A stretch of 64,000 nt of DNA from Pseudomonas fluorescens NCIMB 11764 (GCF_000293885.2 NZ_CP010945.1:2810001-2874000), one strand, 5' to 3'. Counted from the stretch's first letter, positions 1-10,185 are shown. The notes: generated by a model from the letters alone, not told the origin. Program-made: numbers and translations.

Positions 1-119
1 AAATAATTCTTTGGGCATGCTGCTAGTCAGTTCCTGCCCCCCTCAATGTGAAGACGCGAGCGAAAGCTCTGTCTGTCATTGTCCATCTAGCTTGTCCTCA
101 AGCTAGCAGCGGACTCGTT
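1..119. other. Upstream exon flank of the group II intron
   Basis: No gene is recognised in these 119 bases. A perfect 7-bp hairpin (CTAGCTT at 87-93, AAGCTAG at 100-106, 6-nt loop) sits 13 nt before the intron 5' end. It could be a transcription terminator remnant or part of the insertion target. The gene to which this flank belonged lies left of the window. Confidence 0.4.
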
Positions 120-765
120 GTGCGACCAACGATAGCCTAGGAAGACATGCGTCACTGGTAACGGTGAGGTGTGAAGCTCTTCTCACAATGTAGTCCCCGT
201 CAGGGTGTGCTTTTGCCGCGAGGCAAAGCATAGATGCTCGGAGCAGTGCCGGGTTGAGACGCTAGGCTGGTTGGCATGGGTAACGTAAGTGAACTGCTGA
301 TAAACGCCGTGATTATAAACAAGCCAAAACTGCTGTCAGGCTTGAGCCAAAAGGCACGTGGTCGGATACCTCTGTAGAGGCTTGAGGTACGTCGTCATAG
401 GACCATCGGTGAAAAGGCAGACCCTAAACCAATCGTGTGACAGGCAGGGAACGTGGTAAGCCCGTATGGCTGCCCTTCGGGCAGGTGAACCGTAAGGTGA
501 GCTGTTGGCGGTGCGGGTATGGGATCGCAGAGAAAGCGAAAGCTGGGCTGTAATGGCTCGGATAGGGGTTGGGACATTACCCCACGGGAAACCGGGCAGA
601 CTTCTGCGTGGTCTTTCGTCGCATGAACTCTGAGTAAACCTGTCTCAATGTACGTAGAGGTCCAGCTGTAACGGACCTTTTATTAATCTAGCCCTGACGG
701 GAGCGTCCATTCCCGTCAGGGGATGCGTACGTCTTTCGCTTGGGGAAACTTGAGAGGAAGGCAGC

Positions 766-2463
766 ATGTTAGAACATAGCCAAATGGCCGTGTCTGCGCC
801 TTCCGGCGCTCCGCAGCACTGGCATGACATCGATTGGTGGCGTGTCCAGCGGAATGTCCGGGCGATGCAGATACGGATTGCGAAGGCTTGTCGGGAAGGC
901 AACTGGCGCAGGGTGAAAACCCTGCAGCGGATGCTGACCCGCTCTCGCTCGGCCAGATACTTGGCCGTACGGCGAGTCACTGAAAACCAGGGTAAGCGCA
1001 CGGCGGGAGTCGACCGCGTGCTCTGGGATACACCCGATGCCAAATGGAAGGCGGCAAATGGGTTGAAGCGCCATGGATATAAGCCGCGGCCTTTACGACG
1101 TGTGTTTATTCCGAAGTCAAATGGAAAGGAGCGTCCTCTGGGCATTCCAACCATGACGGACAGGGCTATGCAGGCGCTGTATCTGCTGGCTCTGGCGCCT
1201 ATTGCAGAAACCACGGGTGATCCAAATAGCTACGGCTTCAGGATCGAACGCTCTACGGCGGATGCGATGGGGCAGCTGTTCGTTTGCCTATCCAAAAAGG
1301 TTTCGGCCCAATGGGTTTTGGAGGCGGACATCAAAGGCTGTTTTGACCATATCAATCATGACTGGCTAATCGCCAACGTCCCAACGGACAAAGTGGTTCT
1401 CCGGAAATGGTTGAAAACTGGTGTGATTCATAAAGGCCAGCTACAGGCAACGGATGCCGGTACGCCACAGGGCGGGATTATCTCGCCCACCATGGCAAAT
1501 TTGGTGCTGGATGGGCTGGAGTCACAACTCAAGCTGTACTGGGGGGTGACAAAGGCCAAGAAGCTGAAAATCAATGTGGTGCGTTATGCGGATGACTTTG
1601 TGATAACTGGAACCTCGCGAGAGGTGCTGGAAACTGAAGTCAGACCTTGGGTAGAGCAATTCCTCGCGACGCGTGGATTGCAGTTGTCACCCGAGAAAAC
1701 CCATGTCATCCATATAGAAGAAGGCTTCGACTTCCTTGGTTGGAATTTCCGCAAGTTCGATGGGAAGCTTCTGATCAAACCGAGCAAGAAGAACGTCAAG
1801 GCGTTCTACTGCAAAGTGAAGGAGGTCATCAGCACCAACAAGACGGTGACGCAAGACTATCTGATAGGTCTGCTTAATCCGATCTTGAAAGGCTGGGCGT
1901 TGTATCACCAGCCAGTAGTCGCCAAGCAGGCGTATAGCCGCATGGATAACCAAATATTCCATGCTTTATGGCGTTGGGCAAAACGGCGGCACCCTAACAA
2001 ATCGCTGGAGTGGATCAGGAAGAAGTATTTCCAAAGTCACGAAAGTAAAAACTGGGTGTTCTCCACCGTTGTGCTGGAAGAAAGCGGGACAAAACGGACG
2101 ATCGCGTTGTATTCGCTAGCGGATACGCCGATTGAGAGGCACAAGAAGGTGAGTGGGGAGTACAACCCCTTCGATCCCTCAATGGAAGAAATGGGTGAGA
2201 AGCTGCGTATGGCGCGGATGCTGAACAAGCTGAAGTACCGCAAGCAGATTTTGAGCCTATTCCAGAGCCAAAAAGGAGTGTGTCTGCTGTGCAAGGAACC
2301 GATTAACAAGGAGACGGGATGGCATGACCATCACATCGTTCATCGCTCCCAAGGCGGTGGAGACACCTTGGATAACCGAGTACTATTGCATCCAGTTTGT
2401 CACCAACAGCTTCATAGCCGTGGATTGACAGTGAACAAGCCGGCTCCGCGAGGAGCTTACTAA
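766..2463 (+). CDS. ltrA: Group II intron reverse transcriptase/maturase with HNH domain
   Basis: 565 residues, encoded inside the intron. The order is an N-terminal RT-associated domain, the RT palm and fingers with PQGG and the catalytic YADD box (residues 274-277), a maturase/thumb region (about 340-440) and a C-terminal HNH endonuclease domain (about 500-550) with CLLC and CHQQLHS zinc-knuckle elements and a DHH core. The protein assists splicing of its own intron and copies it into DNA after target cleavage. No frameshift or stop is seen, so it is probably active. The HNH domain suggests that it does not depend only on replication-fork insertion. The start ATG is preceded by GAGAGGAAGG at a usable distance. 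Confidence 0.95.
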   Translation: MLEHSQMAVSAPSGAPQHWHDIDWWRVQRNVRAMQIRIAKACREGNWRRVKTLQRMLTRSRSARYLAVRRVTENQGKRTAGVDRVLWDTPDAKWKAANGLKRHGYKPRPLRRVFIPKSNGKERPLGIPTMTDRAMQALYLLALAPIAETTGDPNSYGFRIERSTADAMGQLFVCLSKKVSAQWVLEADIKGCFDHINHDWLIANVPTDKVVLRKWLKTGVIHKGQLQATDAGTPQGGIISPTMANLVLDGLESQLKLYWGVTKAKKLKINVVRYADDFVITGTSREVLETEVRPWVEQFLATRGLQLSPEKTHVIHIEEGFDFLGWNFRKFDGKLLIKPSKKNVKAFYCKVKEVISTNKTVTQDYLIGLLNPILKGWALYHQPVVAKQAYSRMDNQIFHALWRWAKRRHPNKSLEWIRKKYFQSHESKNWVFSTVVLEESGTKRTIALYSLADTPIERHKKVSGEYNPFDPSMEEMGEKLRMARMLNKLKYRKQILSLFQSQKGVCLLCKEPINKETGWHDHHIVHRSQGGGDTLDNRVLLHPVCHQQLHSRGLTVNKPAPRGAY

Positions 2464-2469
2464 AGACTT

Positions 2470-2544
2470 GAGCCGTATGCGCTGAAAGGCGCACGTACGG
2501 TTCTTAGGGGGAGGCAGGCCAGTAATGGTCTGTCTCCACCCGAC
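2470..2544 (+). ncRNA. Group II intron domains V and VI
   Basis: Domain V is a 34-nt hairpin at 2470-2503 with the AGC triad near its 5' side and a GAAA tetraloop. It holds the catalytic metal-binding core. The next hairpin (GGGGGAGGCAGGCC pairing with GGTCTGTCTCC around an AGTAAT loop) is domain VI, which carries the branch-point adenosine. The 3' splice site is placed after CCCGAC at 2544. Confidence 0.85.
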
Positions 2545-2558
2545 TTGCCTGCCTTGCC

Positions 2559-3056
2559 ATGGACACCATGACCGAGAACGACTATCTGATCGCCTGGGGC
2601 CTCTACGCCTTCGCCGCTTTAGGCTGCCTGTTGGTGTGGATGCGCATGACCCGCTGGATGTGGCGCTGGCTGCGGGAGCCGTTGCGACTGCTGGTCGCCG
2701 TGTTGCTGTTCAGTCCGACGATCATCGATCCGGTGAAGGAAAAGGTCGCCCCGGCCATCGCCATCACCGCCCTGGACCTCGCGTTCAAGGTTGGCAACAA
2801 CGCCTGGCGGGCGGTCTCCGACCTGCTCATGTACGGCATGATCGCCTTCGGCCTTTATCTGGTGCTCGTCGCGATCCGCTTCCCGATCGAACGCGCCGCC
2901 AAGGCGCGCAAGGAACGGACGGCGGCTGCCAAGGCTGCGGCCAAGGCCGACGATCCTGAAGACGATCATCCTTTCGGCGGTGCCGGTGATGACCGTTATG
3001 GTCGCCCGCCGGTCCCGAGCAACCCTCAGCGTATGCGCGTAGAACCGCGTTTGTAA
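2559..3056 (+). CDS. Small membrane protein of unknown function
   Basis: 165 residues. A first hydrophobic segment covers about residues 8-30, a second hydrophobic stretch about 42-53, and a third about 92-110 (LMYGMIAFGLYLVLVAI). The tail is charged and cytoplasm-like, with a run of Ala and Lys and then an acidic DDPEDDHPFGG stretch. I do not recognise a characterised family; similar short proteins seem common in Pseudomonas. Two in-frame ATGs (2559 and 2568) are possible, and neither has a good Shine-Dalgarno site because the group II intron ends 14 nt upstream at 2544. Expression therefore probably depends on transcripts that read through, and splice out, the intron. Confidence 0.7.
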   Translation: MDTMTENDYLIAWGLYAFAALGCLLVWMRMTRWMWRWLREPLRLLVAVLLFSPTIIDPVKEKVAPAIAITALDLAFKVGNNAWRAVSDLLMYGMIAFGLYLVLVAIRFPIERAAKARKERTAAAKAAAKADDPEDDHPFGGAGDDRYGRPPVPSNPQRMRVEPRL

Positions 3057-3086
3057 CCTTGCCCCTGCCTTACAGAGAGTCCGAAC

Positions 3087-3863
3087 ATGTGTGAGTTATT
3101 GGGCATGAGCGCCAATGTGCCGACCGATATCGTGTTCAGCTTCACCGGTCTGATGCAGCGCGGCGGTCGTACCGGTCCGCACCGTGACGGTTGGGGCATC
3201 GCGTTCTATGAGGGCCGTGGCCTGCGGCTGTTCCAGGATCCGGCGGCCAGCAGTGAGTCGGAAGTTGCTAATCTGGTGCAGCGCTATCCGATCAAGAGCG
3301 AAGTGGTGATCGGGCACATCCGCCAGGCCAATGTCGGCAAGGTCTGCCTGTCCAACACTCATCCGTTCGTGCGCGAACTGTGGGGGCGCAACTGGTGTTT
3401 CGCCCACAACGGCCAGCTCGCGGATTTTCAACCCATCACAAGCTTTTACCGCCCGGTCGGCGATACCGACAGTGAAGCGGCCTTTTGTGATTTGCTCAAT
3501 CGTGTGCGCGCAGCGTTTCCGGAACCGGTAGAGATCGAAGCGCTTTTGCCCGATCTGGTGGCCGCCTGCGCCGAATACCGCGGCAAGGGTGTGTTCAATT
3601 GCCTGCTCAGCGATGGCGATTGGCTCTTCTGTTACTGCTCGACCAAACTGGCGCAGATTACCCGTCGTGCACCGTTCGGCCCGGCGCGCTTGAAAGATGT
3701 CGACGTGATCGTCGACTTCCAGGCCGAAACCACGCCCAACGATGTGGTCACGGTGATCGCCACCGAACCCCTGACCGAAAACGAAACCTGGACCCGCTAC
3801 GAACCGGGCCAATGGAGCCTGTGGCGACGCGGTGAATGCGTCAGCCAGGGCAAGACCGAATAA
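3087..3863 (+). CDS. yafJ: Class II glutamine amidotransferase (YafJ-like)
   Basis: 258 residues. The protein begins Met-Cys-Glu-Leu-Leu-Gly; after removal of Met the N-terminal Cys2 is the expected Ntn-type nucleophile. The glutaminase signature continues with [12 protein letters not shown] (about 31-42), GHIRQAN (about 75-81) and the FAHNGQL box near residue 110. The fold should release ammonia from glutamine, but no synthetase domain is attached and the acceptor is unknown for this family. RBS GAGAG lies upstream. The next gene starts 12 nt after its stop, so the two are probably cotranscribed. Confidence 0.88.
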   Translation: MCELLGMSANVPTDIVFSFTGLMQRGGRTGPHRDGWGIAFYEGRGLRLFQDPAASSESEVANLVQRYPIKSEVVIGHIRQANVGKVCLSNTHPFVRELWGRNWCFAHNGQLADFQPITSFYRPVGDTDSEAAFCDLLNRVRAAFPEPVEIEALLPDLVAACAEYRGKGVFNCLLSDGDWLFCYCSTKLAQITRRAPFGPARLKDVDVIVDFQAETTPNDVVTVIATEPLTENETWTRYEPGQWSLWRRGECVSQGKTE

Positions 3864-3874
3864 AGGACGCTCAC

Positions 3875-4417
3875 ATGTTGCTCAGTTATCTACGGCTGGT
3901 GTTGTTCGCGGCGGGCCTGTTGATCGGTGTCCAGGTGCCGGGGTTCATCAACGATTACGCCAAGCGGGTCGAGGCCCACCTGATCGAGGCACAGACCGGT
4001 CTTAGCGGCTTTCAGGGCACCGCCAATCAATTCTTCAAGGGCGACATGCAGGCCCTGGTCGCCCATTACCGCGCCAGCGAAGACCCGATCTTTCGCAGCG
4101 ATGCCGACAGCCTGAGCAACCTGCTCACCCGTCAGCTGGCCCTCGATAAACAATTCCAGGCCATGCAAGGCCCGTGGTACATCCGTTTCCTGCAGGTTGT
4201 ACTGGCCGCCGACCCGGACATCCGCAAGGAAACCTGGAACGGCTACAGCTACCAGATCCTGCTGACGCCAGAAGCGATGATCTGGGGCATGAGTGGCGCG
4301 TTGCTGTTGTCGTTCGGGATTGAATGCCTGTTCAGGCTGATCGATTGGGTGGTGCTGGGCGGCAAGCGCCTGCGCCAGAGCCGGCCGATTGAAGAGCGGG
4401 ATTTGCGCGGGTTGTAA
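3875..4417 (+). CDS. DUF2937 family inner-membrane protein
   Basis: 180 residues from the ATG at 3875, chosen because AAAGGA lies 8-13 nt upstream and because the protein then starts with a hydrophobic segment (residues 4-20). A long amphipathic middle part follows, probably periplasmic, then a second membrane segment near 140-160 and a basic tail. This layout fits the DUF2937 family of two-pass proteins of unknown role. It lies directly behind the amidotransferase and ends before a REP pair that separates it from the convergent VWA gene. Confidence 0.75.
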   Translation: MLLSYLRLVLFAAGLLIGVQVPGFINDYAKRVEAHLIEAQTGLSGFQGTANQFFKGDMQALVAHYRASEDPIFRSDADSLSNLLTRQLALDKQFQAMQGPWYIRFLQVVLAADPDIRKETWNGYSYQILLTPEAMIWGMSGALLLSFGIECLFRLIDWVVLGGKRLRQSRPIEERDLRGL

Positions 4418-4435
4418 GAGGGGCCATGCGAACCC

Positions 4436-4530
4436 TGTGGCGAGGGAGCTTGCTCCCGCTCGGCTGCGAAGCAGCCGCCAAGCTTTTGGGGCGCTGCGCG
4501 ACCCAGCGGGAGCAAGCTCCCTCGCCACAA
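4436..4530. repeat. REP pair between convergent genes
   Basis: TGTGGCGAGGGAGCTTGCTC at the left is repeated inverted as GAGCAAGCTCCCTCGCCACA at the right, about 50 bp apart, with an inner GGCTGCGAAGCAGCC hairpin. This is a REP doublet as scattered through Pseudomonas genomes. It lies between two convergent genes and could stop transcription from both sides. Confidence 0.9.
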
Positions 4531-4540
4531 GTTCGGTGTG

Positions 4541-5719
4541 CTATTTGGAAAGAAACCGCATCCCTTCTTCAAGCCCCCGCAACGTCAGCGGGTACATCTG
4601 GTCATCAATCAAATCCCGCACGATATTGGTCGACGACGTATAGCCCCACGTATCTTTCGGATACGGGTTAATCCAGATGAGCTTCTTGTACTTTTCCTTG
4701 AACCGCTGCATCCACACGTAACCGGCTTCTTCGTTCCAGTGCTCGACGCTGCCGCCGGCCTGGGTGATTTCATAGGGCGCCATGGCGGCGTCACCGATGA
4801 AGATCACTTTGTAGTCGGCGCCGTACTTGTGCAACAAGTCCTGGGTCGAGGTGCGTTCGGAGGTGCGGCGCATGTTGTTCTTCCACACCGACTCGTAAAT
4901 GAAGTTGTGGAAGTAGAAGTACTCAAGATGCTTGAACTCGGTCTTGCAGGCCGAGAACAACTCTTCGCAGATCTTCACGTGGGCATCCATCGAGCCGCCG
5001 ATGTCGAACAGCAGCAACAGCTTGACGGTGTTGCGCCGCTCCGGCCGCATCTGGATGTTCAGCAACCCGGCATCTTTCGCGGTGTGATCGATGGTGCCAT
5101 CGATGTCGAGCTCTTCCGCCGCACCCTGACGGGCAAATTTACGCAGCCGGCGCAGGGCAACCTTGATGTTGCGCGTGCCCAGTTCCACCGAATCGTCGAG
5201 GTTTTTGTACTCGCGCTGATCCCAGACCTTGGCTGCCTTGCCCTGGCGCTTGCCGGCATCACCGACCCGAATGCCTTCCGGGTTGAACCCGCCGGAGCCG
5301 AACGGGCTGGTGCCGCCGGTGCCGATCCACTTGTTGCCGCCGGCGTGGCGTTCTTTCTGTTCTTCGAGGCGTTTCTTGAACTCTTCGATCAGCTTGTCCA
5401 GGCCGCCGAGGGACTGGATCGCCGCCCGCTCTTCGTCGGTCAGCGAGCGCTCGAATTCCTTGCGCAACCAGTCTTCGGGAATCAAGGCCTGAAGGTGATC
5501 GTCGAGTTTTTCCAGGCCATTGAAGTAAGCACCGAAGGCCCGGTCGAACTTGTCGAAATGCTTTTCGTCCTTCACCAGAATCGTCCGGGACAGGTAGTAG
5601 AACTCGTCCATGTCGGCGAAGGTCACGCGCTGTTTCAGCGCGTTGATCAGATCCAGCAGCTCGCGCACCGAGACCGGCACCTTGGCTGCGCGCATTTCAT
5701 TGAACAGGTTGAGCAGCAT
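4541..5719 (-). CDS. VWA domain protein (CoxE-like), partner of MoxR ATPase
   Basis: 392 residues. The N-terminal 200 residues are mostly helical and charged; the C-terminal half is a von Willebrand A fold with the metal site as DIGGSMD (about 246-252). The usual MIDAS is DxSxS; here the first Ser is Gly, which as far as I recall is seen in this CoxE-like branch. The gene starts 12 nt after the MoxR-type ATPase gene on the same strand, so they form an operon. By analogy with MoxR/VWA pairs they probably act together as a metal- or protein-maturation chaperone; the client is unknown. Confidence 0.85.
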   Translation of the reverse strand: MLLNLFNEMRAAKVPVSVRELLDLINALKQRVTFADMDEFYYLSRTILVKDEKHFDKFDRAFGAYFNGLEKLDDHLQALIPEDWLRKEFERSLTDEERAAIQSLGGLDKLIEEFKKRLEEQKERHAGGNKWIGTGGTSPFGSGGFNPEGIRVGDAGKRQGKAAKVWDQREYKNLDDSVELGTRNIKVALRRLRKFARQGAAEELDIDGTIDHTAKDAGLLNIQMRPERRNTVKLLLLFDIGGSMDAHVKICEELFSACKTEFKHLEYFYFHNFIYESVWKNNMRRTSERTSTQDLLHKYGADYKVIFIGDAAMAPYEITQAGGSVEHWNEEAGYVWMQRFKEKYKKLIWINPYPKDTWGYTSSTNIVRDLIDDQMYPLTLRGLEEGMRFLSK

Positions 5720-5731
5720 GGCATCAGCCTC

Positions 5732-6577
5732 TTAGCGGGTGCCGCGACGGCTCATGAACGCCAGACGCTCAAGCAGTTGCACGTCCTGTTCGTTCTTGAC
5801 CAAAGCACCGGCCAACGGCGGGATGGCCTTGGTCGGATCGCGTTCGCGCAGCACGGCCTCGCCGATATTGTCGGCCATCAGCAGCTTCAGCCAGTCCACC
5901 AGTTCGGAGGTCGATGGCTTTTTCTTCAGGCCCGGCACCTTGCGCACGTCGAAGAACACGTCCAGCGCTTCGCTGACCAGGTCCTTCTTGATGTCCGGAT
6001 AGTGCACATCGACGATCCGCTGCATCGTGACGCGATCCGGGAAGGCGATGTAGTGGAAGAAGCAGCGGCGCAGGAAGGCGTCAGGCAGCTCTTTTTCGTT
6101 GTTGGAGGTAATGATGATGATCGGGCGCTTCTTGGCCTTGATGGTCTCGTCGATCTCGTAAACATAGAACTCCATCTTGTCGAGTTCTTGCAGCAGGTCG
6201 TTCGGGAACTCGATGTCGGCCTTGTCGATTTCGTCGATCAGCAGGATCACCCGCTCTTCAGACTCGAAAGCCTCCCAGAGCTTGCCCTTTTTCAGGTAAT
6301 TACGAACGTCGTGAACCTTTTCCGTGCCCAGCTGCGAATCGCGCAGGCGGCTGACCGCGTCGTACTCGTACAGGCCTTGATGCGCCTTGGTCGTGGATTT
6401 GATGTGCCAGGTGATCAGCCTGGCGCCGAAGGACTCGGCCAGTTGCTCGGCCAACATGGTCTTGCCGGTGCCCGGCTCGCCCTTGACCAGCAGCGGGCGC
6501 TCCAGGGTGATGGCGGCGTTGACCGCCAGCTTCAGGTCATCGGTGGCGACGTAGGCCTGGGTGCCTTCGAACTTCAT
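5732..6577 (-). CDS. MoxR-type AAA+ ATPase
   Basis: 281 residues. Walker A GEPGTGKT (residues 33-40), Walker B LLIDEID (near 111-117), sensor 1 around IITSNNEKELPDAFLRR with the arginine finger. This is a MoxR/CbbQ-like AAA+ protein that forms hexameric rings and remodels a partner. The co-oriented VWA gene 12 nt downstream is the likely partner. The start ATG is preceded by GAGGATTAGCAG. Confidence 0.9.
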   Translation of the reverse strand: MKFEGTQAYVATDDLKLAVNAAITLERPLLVKGEPGTGKTMLAEQLAESFGARLITWHIKSTTKAHQGLYEYDAVSRLRDSQLGTEKVHDVRNYLKKGKLWEAFESEERVILLIDEIDKADIEFPNDLLQELDKMEFYVYEIDETIKAKKRPIIIITSNNEKELPDAFLRRCFFHYIAFPDRVTMQRIVDVHYPDIKKDLVSEALDVFFDVRKVPGLKKKPSTSELVDWLKLLMADNIGEAVLRERDPTKAIPPLAGALVKNEQDVQLLERLAFMSRRGTR

Positions 6578-6719
6578 CTGCTAATCCTCGAACGGTAACG
6601 CCGACCTGACGGGGCAGGGCGGGGCGCAATAATTGTAGTACCCGACTATAACGCGCTGCCCGGTCGACTGTGAACGCAGACGGCTTATTCAGTCTCTGAA
6701 TGGGGCGTCACATCTTGAC

Positions 6720-7796
6720 TCAGTCCGCTTCCGGCTTCGGCCGTTCATACCGGGCATTGAAGGCCTGGACAAAACCATTACGCAAAATCTGCAAAAACGC
6801 CTGGAACGCGCTGATGTCTTGCCTATGAACGTTGCCGCTCAGTTCCACACGCGTGGCAAACTGGTTTTTGCCCTGGTTTTTCAGCACGGTTTCGGAGCCG
6901 CCGACTATGGCCTCCCAAATGGACCGGAACAGCCCTTTGTCCTTGTTTTCTACGTCCTGCTGCCAATTGAAAACGTCAACATCCTTCAGGAGCGGTTTGA
7001 TGTAGCCGGTCAATTGGGCCTTTTTCGCTTGCGCTTCAATCACCACATCACCGTGCCCGGCATTGAAATCGAACTTGCCATAGGCCGAGGCGAAGTCGTT
7101 CATGCGTTTGAGTTCAATGTCCCTGGCGCGCAGGCGGAACTGGAAGTCTTCGAAATTGCTCAGCGGATCGAAGGTCGCGGTGGTTTCCAACGGGGCGTGC
7201 CCCAGCAGCAGCGCTTTGCCGTCGAAGCGTGCGTCGCGCTTGCCTTCCTTGTCGACGACGTTGGTCAGGTTGTAAATGCTGGCGTTGACCTGGGTCGCGT
7301 TCATGTTCACGGGAGGCTTGGAGTTGAAATTTCTGAAGCTGATCTTGCCATCGAAGATACGTACTTCGTCCAGGGTGATCGGTGCCAGTTTGCTCAATTG
7401 CGCGCGCCAGTCGGTGCCCTGGCCGGTCTGCGAGTTTTGCTTGTTGGCGCCGCCATCGACGAAGTTCACCTCGGGGTTGAAGAACTGCACCTTGGCCACC
7501 ACCGCATGGTCGTACAGGAGCGAGTGCCAGCTCACGGCAAGGTCGATCAACGGCGCATTGACGAAGGGCACCGGGACCTTGCCATCGACCTTGACGATTT
7601 TCAGCCCGTTGATTTTGTAGGCGCCGCGCCACAGTGCCAGGTCAACGTCGGTGATCTGTCCACGGTAGTCGCCCATGTCGGCGAGCTTGTCATTCAGGTA
7701 GTCACGCACCATGTAGGGCAGGGCCACATGCAAGGCAATCAGTAGCACAACGAGGCCGACGAGGATCCACAAGGGCCAGCTGTATCGACGTTTCAT
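6720..7796 (-). CDS. DUF748 domain protein, membrane anchored
   Basis: 358 residues from the ATG at 7796, chosen over the upstream ATG because GGAG lies about 8 nt before it and because residues 7-28 then form a clean N-terminal membrane anchor (WPLWILVGLVVLLIALHVAL). The rest is periplasmic with AsmA/DUF748-like beta-rich repeats, including LALWRGAYKINGLKI and ISFRNFNSKPPVNMN. Such proteins are linked to envelope lipid transport or outer-membrane integrity, but no precise role follows from the sequence. It stands alone between moxR and cysK. Confidence 0.75.
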   Translation of the reverse strand: MKRRYSWPLWILVGLVVLLIALHVALPYMVRDYLNDKLADMGDYRGQITDVDLALWRGAYKINGLKIVKVDGKVPVPFVNAPLIDLAVSWHSLLYDHAVVAKVQFFNPEVNFVDGGANKQNSQTGQGTDWRAQLSKLAPITLDEVRIFDGKISFRNFNSKPPVNMNATQVNASIYNLTNVVDKEGKRDARFDGKALLLGHAPLETTATFDPLSNFEDFQFRLRARDIELKRMNDFASAYGKFDFNAGHGDVVIEAQAKKAQLTGYIKPLLKDVDVFNWQQDVENKDKGLFRSIWEAIVGGSETVLKNQGKNQFATRVELSGNVHRQDISAFQAFLQILRNGFVQAFNARYERPKPEAD

Positions 7797-7923
7797 GATG
7801 GCAAATCTCCGGCGATGTAAGACCATTGACTGCGGTGGTCACCGGACGTTCGACCCGACTGGACGACCACGGGCAACAGGCATACCGTGAAGGGCTAATT
7901 CAACGCTGCATAAGGACCCAGCC

Positions 7924-8898
<975 letters not shown>

Positions 8899-8934
8899 AC
8901 GTTGCCAAAGCCGTGATTATTTGATCGTGGGGTG

Positions 8935-8958
8935 GGGGGTTGATTCAGATCAGCCCCC
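8935..8958 (+). terminator. GC-rich hairpin after cysK
   Basis: GGGGGTTGAT and ATCAGCCCCC pair around a TCAG loop. The T-run is missing, so a termination role is plausible but unproven. The other bases up to 9118 contain no gene that I can see, only AT-richer sequence that may carry the lpxO promoter. Confidence 0.45.
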
Positions 8959-9118
8959 GTTCAGGAACGCTATGGTAAGAAGTGCTTTATTGCATAATTC
9001 TTAACAGTGAATGTTGAGTTAGACGGGTTTTTCCCGTGGCCGGTAATGTTTATCATGGCCGGCTGCAACGTCGGGTAAATGGCGTTGTGCAGAGTTGTTT
9101 TTTCTCAAGGAGTTGTTG

Positions 9119-10057
9119 ATGACCTTTTCCTTTGCCGCGAAGGCGTCGCTGTTGCTGCTGTTCCTGGGCAGTACTCTTTATGTGCATTTGCGCGGCAAGG
9201 CGCGTTTGCCGGCCTTGCGTCAGTTCGTCAACCACTCCGCGCTCTTCGCGCCTTATAACGCCTTGATGTACCTGTTCTCCAGCGTGCCGTCCAAACCTTA
9301 TCTGGACCGCAGCAAGTTCCCGGAGCTGGATGTGCTCAAGGACAACTGGGAAGTCATCCGCGACGAAGCGATGCACCTGTTCGATGAGGGTTACATTCGC
9401 GCCGCCGAGAAAAATAACGACGCCGGTTTTGGTTCGTTCTTCAAGAAAGGCTGGAAGCGCTTCTACCTCAAGTGGTACGACAAACCCCTGCCATCGGCCG
9501 AAGCGCTGTGTCCGAAAACCGTGGCCCTGGTCAGCAGTATTCCCAACGTCAAAGGCGCCATGTTCGCGCTACTGCCGGGCGGCAGCCACCTCAACCCGCA
9601 CCGCGATCCGTTTGCCGGTTCCTTGCGTTATCACCTGGGCCTGTCGACCCCGAACTCCGATGATTGCCGCATTTTCGTCGACGGTCAGGTGTATGCCTGG
9701 CGCGACGGTGAAGATGTGATGTTCGATGAGACGTATGTGCACTGGGTGAAGAACGAAACCGAGAAAACCCGGGTCATTTTGTTCTGCGACATCGAACGTC
9801 CGCTGAGCAACCGCGTCATGACCCGCCTCAACCGTTGGGTCAGTGGCTTGCTCGGTCGCGCAACGGCGCCGCAGAATCTCGACGACGAACGGGTTGGCGG
9901 AATCAACAAGGCTTACGCCTGGAGCAAGAAGTCCAGTGACAGGGTCAGCGGTGTGGTCAAGCAGTGGAAGCGTCGCAACCCCAAGGCTTACCGCGTGTTG
10001 CGGCCGGTGTTGGCGGTGGTGGTGTTGACGTTGTTGGGGTATTGGTTGTTTGGGTGA
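9119..10057 (+). CDS. lpxO: LpxO-type lipid A dioxygenase
   Basis: 312 residues from the ATG at 9119 (AAGGAG at 9107-9112). An N-terminal membrane segment (about 5-22) is followed by an aspartyl/asparaginyl beta-hydroxylase fold. The Fe(II)/2-oxoglutarate site is visible as HRDPF (His and Asp) and the later VHWVKN histidine, with an arginine in KTRVILF for 2-oxoglutarate. A second membrane helix ends the protein (LAVVVLTLLGYWLF). LpxO adds a 2-hydroxyl group to lipid A acyl chains at the inner membrane. The family also has related envelope hydroxylases, so the substrate is inferred. Confidence 0.87.
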   Translation: MTFSFAAKASLLLLFLGSTLYVHLRGKARLPALRQFVNHSALFAPYNALMYLFSSVPSKPYLDRSKFPELDVLKDNWEVIRDEAMHLFDEGYIRAAEKNNDAGFGSFFKKGWKRFYLKWYDKPLPSAEALCPKTVALVSSIPNVKGAMFALLPGGSHLNPHRDPFAGSLRYHLGLSTPNSDDCRIFVDGQVYAWRDGEDVMFDETYVHWVKNETEKTRVILFCDIERPLSNRVMTRLNRWVSGLLGRATAPQNLDDERVGGINKAYAWSKKSSDRVSGVVKQWKRRNPKAYRVLRPVLAVVVLTLLGYWLFG

Positions 10058-10074
10058 TTCCGGGCAAGAAATGA

Positions 10075-10102
10075 AAAACCGCTCATTGAAGCGGTTTTTT
10101 TT
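10075..10102 (+). terminator. Rho-independent terminator after lpxO
   Basis: AAAACCGCT (10075-10083) pairs with AGCGGTTTT (10090-10098), and the T-run continues to 10102. It is a compact, perfect stem directly after the lpxO stop. Confidence 0.9.
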
Positions 10103-10185
10103 CGCCGATTTAATGGTCGCCCGACATTTCTCTCGAAGGTAGTTTCGGCGCGACAGCTTTCGTTACTGGCCCTTTGTCCAAGTCA

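Larger units (their letters stand above)
120..2544 (+). mobile_element. Group II intron with internal maturase ORF
   Basis: The 5' end starts GTGCGACC, matching the GUGYG consensus of bacterial group II introns. About 640 nt of structured non-coding sequence (domains I-III) precede the ORF, which sits in the domain IV position. A recognisable domain V (2470-2503) and domain VI (about 2507-2541) follow, ending CCGAC. All parts needed for splicing and retrohoming look present: RNA ends, domain V and an intact reverse transcriptase. The boundaries were set from the consensus ends and could be off by a few bases. The element lies on the same strand as the gene that starts 14 nt downstream. Confidence 0.88.

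Noticed and set aside
87..106. Perfect hairpin before the intron as part of an insertion sequence
   Set aside because: No transposase or terminal repeat pair; it is a short local hairpin in the exon.
4538..6598. 686-codon plus-strand ORF opposite the VWA/MoxR genes
   Set aside because: It is the mirror of two well-supported minus-strand genes with clear motifs; its own translation has no recognisable domain and shows repetitive low-complexity composition from GC-rich codon positions.
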